Positions 61,968-64,000 of a DNA stretch of 64,000 nt are shown here, in pieces. The stretch is from positions 1-64,000 of the forward strand of contig NZ_BONE01000046.1 in NCBI RefSeq assembly GCF_016862555.1. The letters are read 5' to 3'. The position numbers and the translations under genes were made by a program. The DNA is from Asanoa siamensis (GTDB taxonomy: Bacteria > Actinomycetota > Actinomycetes > Mycobacteriales > Micromonosporaceae). A model generated the notes under the pieces. It was given only the letters and a program-made list of their open reading frames with translations. It was not told the DNA's origin and did not search any database. Positions within the stretch are counted from its first letter, which is position 1; the number at the start of each line of letters is the position of its first letter.

Positions 61968-63224
61968 ATGAGCGTCCAGGCCACCACCGCCACTAACGCC
62001 ACCGATCCGCTGCTGCGCCCGCTCGGCGCGGCACAGCAGCATCTGCTGGCTGTCGTCGGCGACGCGGTCACCACCACCGGCGGTTGGCCGGTCTACCAGT
62101 ACGTGCAGGCGAAACTCGACGAGCAGGGTCTGGACATCGAAGAGGTGCTGGCCACCCTGCCCTACTTCGCGCACGCGCAGTTGCATTACTCCCTCGTGCG
62201 CCGCGACCGCCACGGCGTCCGCGAGGAGGAACCGGTGCGGCTCAGCGTGGCCGGCATGGCGCACCTGGACGCGTTCGCCGGCACCGCGACGATGTTCCTG
62301 CGGGTGCTCAACGCGCTGGCCGAGCGGCGCGCGGCCGCACCGTTCGAACCCGGCCGGGTCGTCGCCGTGCAGGTGTCCGGCCCGCAGCTGGTCGCCGAGC
62401 TCGGCCTGCAGCACCACCCCGGGGTGGGGCTGCTGCCCGAGCTGCTGGGAAACGAACCGGCCACCTGGCACGGCTCGCAGCAGGGCGGCGACGACTGGAC
62501 CTACCAGCCCAGCAGCCACCTACGCCGCTTCCGCGAGGTGGCCGACGTCGACGATTACCTCACCCGGATGCGCGCGTGGCTGTTGCCGCCGGCACCGGCC
62601 CCCGTCCTCGAGGCGGTGTCGCCGCTGGGTGTCGTGGCCGCGTTCGACTACCTCGACGTGGTGTGGCAGCTCAAGTTCGACCGCAAACTGGTCCACGTGC
62701 CCAGCGGCGAGCGCCTTGTCCGGCTGACCTTGCCGGTGGCCGGCGCTGACGAGTTCGACAGCCGGCTCAGCGCACTGGGGGAGATGTTCAAGGGCCTCGA
62801 CGTGCCCGGCACGAACGGCGGACCGTTCGACCGGCTGCGCCGATTCCTGCGCCGGGCGTTGCCCGCCGTATCCGTACCCGCGATCCTGGGCGCCGTCGAC
62901 ACCCTGCAGCACGTGACGCACGTCCGCAACGCCGGTCAACACGTCGGTGCCGCGCCCCAGGCGGCGACCGCGCTGCGGGCGCTGGGATTGCCGTACCCGG
63001 TCACCGACCACGCCGGCGCCTGGGACGTCGTGCAGCGGCAGGTGATCAACGCACTGGACACCATCCGCGCCGAGGCGAACACGCTGCCCAGCCGCCCGCT
63101 CCTTCAGACGCAGAATGCCGCGGCGGGCACCGTCACCCGAGGCGGGCCACACCGGCCCGCGCCGGCCCAGCGTCGCCGGCGCGGAGCGCAGGCTGGACAG
63201 GCCAGGGCCAACGATCAGGGCTGA
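61968..63224 (+). CDS. hypothetical protein with HEPN-like RNase motif
   Basis: This 418-residue protein runs from the ATG at 61968, with GAGG upstream; a GTG four codons earlier is weaker. The N-terminal half is a mixed domain with winged-helix character. The helical C-terminus contains TLQHVTHVRNAGQHVGAAPQ. The RNAGQH there fits R-x4-H, the catalytic signature of HEPN ribonucleases found in abortive-infection and toxin systems. A basic disordered tail of 50 residues follows. If it is a HEPN nuclease, an antitoxin or sensor would be expected nearby and none is obvious. Confidence 0.55.
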   Translation: MSVQATTATNATDPLLRPLGAAQQHLLAVVGDAVTTTGGWPVYQYVQAKLDEQGLDIEEVLATLPYFAHAQLHYSLVRRDRHGVREEEPVRLSVAGMAHLDAFAGTATMFLRVLNALAERRAAAPFEPGRVVAVQVSGPQLVAELGLQHHPGVGLLPELLGNEPATWHGSQQGGDDWTYQPSSHLRRFREVADVDDYLTRMRAWLLPPAPAPVLEAVSPLGVVAAFDYLDVVWQLKFDRKLVHVPSGERLVRLTLPVAGADEFDSRLSALGEMFKGLDVPGTNGGPFDRLRRFLRRALPAVSVPAILGAVDTLQHVTHVRNAGQHVGAAPQAATALRALGLPYPVTDHAGAWDVVQRQVINALDTIRAEANTLPSRPLLQTQNAAAGTVTRGGPHRPAPAQRRRRGAQAGQARANDQG

Positions 63225-63331
63225 GGGGACAGGACGAGCAGGTCAGAAACGAGCGAAGTGGCTCGCCAGCCGACCTGCATAAATGGCGGGGCGCGAGTGC
63301 CGATTTAGAACAGGCGTGCGAAGCTGACTGC

Positions 63332-63655
63332 ATGGAGGTTCTGCACGAGTCGGCGTGGTTGATCGAGCCGACGCCCAACGCGGACGGCGAGCGCGGCCGC
63401 AACATCCTCCATGTCCACCTCTACGAGCGGCGCGGGGATCCGAAACCGTGGCGCGTCTACGTGCGCACCTGGCGGCCGACCCGGCGCGAGGAGCGCGAGT
63501 GGGCCGACGAGGCTCACGCGTGGGCGATCCTCGACGCGATCTACGAGCAGTACAAGGACCTCGGCCGGTGGTCAATCAGCGCCCGGACCCGCGGCGGCTG
63601 GAACTGGGGAGCGCTACGCGAGCACCAAGGCCGCATCACCGACACCACGGTGTGA
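63332..63655 (+). CDS. hypothetical protein
   Basis: This 107-residue protein is rich in Trp and Arg (RRGDPKPWRVYVRTWRPTRR, ending WNWGALREHQGRITDTTV). It has no recognised motif. Its 3' end overlaps the convergent partial gene by about 40 bases. Confidence 0.55.
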   Translation: MEVLHESAWLIEPTPNADGERGRNILHVHLYERRGDPKPWRVYVRTWRPTRREEREWADEAHAWAILDAIYEQYKDLGRWSISARTRGGWNWGALREHQGRITDTTV

Positions 63656-64000
63656 CTGATCGGCGGGCCGCCGCAGCTCGTTCCAGTGGTGCGACGGCGC
63701 GTCTGGTTCGCTGCTCCACCCATCCGCAACGGGCACCCAGCCGTCACGAAGGTGCAGCGGGAGTGGCTGGTCGAAAATGAACGTCAGCGCCCGCCGGTAT
63801 CGGATGAGCTGGTGGCGGACGTTGTAGACCCGTTCGTAGAGCCCCTGGCCCCATACCTCGGGGCGTTCGAAGCTGTTGACCGCCTTGACGCAGCCGCGGG
63901 CGAACGGCTCGTACGCGCACCAGGCGAGCGCGCGGTCCCCGGCGCCCACGGCCACGACCCAAGTCTTGCGGCGGTGCTCGTCGAGCCGGGACTCGGCCTC
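63614..64000 (-). CDS. GNAT-like protein (5' end outside window)
   Basis: This is a partial protein, 128 residues visible, entering from the right edge with KTWVVAVGAGDRALAWCAYEP and continuing ERVYNVRHQLIRYRRALTFI. The strand-turn-strand start and spacing resemble an acetyltransferase-like fold, but the key CoA loop is not clear. A host-like or mobile-element gene are both possible. Confidence 0.45.
   Translation of the reverse strand, partial: EAESRLDEHRRKTWVVAVGAGDRALAWCAYEPFARGCVKAVNSFERPEVWGQGLYERVYNVRHQLIRYRRALTFIFDQPLPLHLRDGWVPVADGWSSEPDAPSHHWNELRRPADQSHRGVGDAALVLA

Noticed and set aside
1-64000. tRNA or rRNA genes and CRISPR arrays
   Set aside because: I looked for tRNA T-loop patterns and for regular spaced repeats by eye and saw none; a formal scan could still find one.

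Overview
The window is very GC-rich DNA from an actinomycete. A family close to Micromonosporaceae is possible, but nothing here proves it. The actinobacterial signs are an Lsr2 gene, an XRE regulator, a roadblock/LC7 protein, a mycosin-like subtilase, frequent GTG starts and ATGA/GTGA gene overlaps.

Region 1 (1-22.4 kb, all minus strand, running off the left edge) is a nonribosomal peptide biosynthetic cluster. In transcription order it encodes a 2OG-Fe(II) oxygenase, a carbamoyltransferase, a glycosyltransferase, a P450, a C-A-carrier NRPS, an M20 amidohydrolase, a second C-A-carrier NRPS, a TauD/SyrP-type hydroxylase, an A-domain protein interrupted by an FkbM-type methyltransferase, a C-carrier protein, a stand-alone C domain, a stand-alone carrier protein, and a C-A-PCP NRPS cut by the edge. 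Almost all genes overlap by a few bases. Two of the NRPS proteins have carrier domains that lack the phosphopantetheine serine and condensation domains with degraded active sites. The line therefore probably works in trans, with A domains loading the separate carriers. One A domain reads as glycine-specific and another as asparagine-like.

Region 2 (22.4-28 kb, plus strand) starts with an intergenic region holding a 29-bp palindrome. An XRE regulator follows, then a complete DNA polymerase III alpha subunit gene (dnaE). A dnaE copy beside a biosynthetic cluster and its likely regulator suggests, but does not prove, a resistant copy of the drug target.

Region 3 (28-45 kb) is accessory DNA. It has small hypothetical genes, a sigma-like gene overlapping an unusual fusion of an ECF sigma region 2 with a GntR helix-turn-helix and a roadblock domain, a DUF4231/SLATT-type membrane protein, Lsr2, and a full mycosin-like protease. 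A truncated copy of that protease lies in a decayed stretch near 34 kb.

Region 4 (45.5-53.3 kb, minus strand) is a dense run of thirteen mostly overlapping genes of unknown function with a tyrosine recombinase near its downstream end. It looks like the core of an unrecognised integrative element.

Region 5 (53.3-64 kb) contains a 3,218-bp degenerate Tn7-like element with terminal inverted repeats and an exact 5-bp target duplication (CCGAT). It carries tnsA, an in-frame tnsB-tnsC deletion fusion and tniQ. It has split the start of a coiled-coil protein gene and supplies that gene with a new start codon. After it come a Schlafen-type AlbA_2 protein, small membrane proteins, a transglutaminase-like protein, a HEPN-like candidate RNase and a partial acetyltransferase-like gene.

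All functions are read from sequence motifs; no database search was possible.
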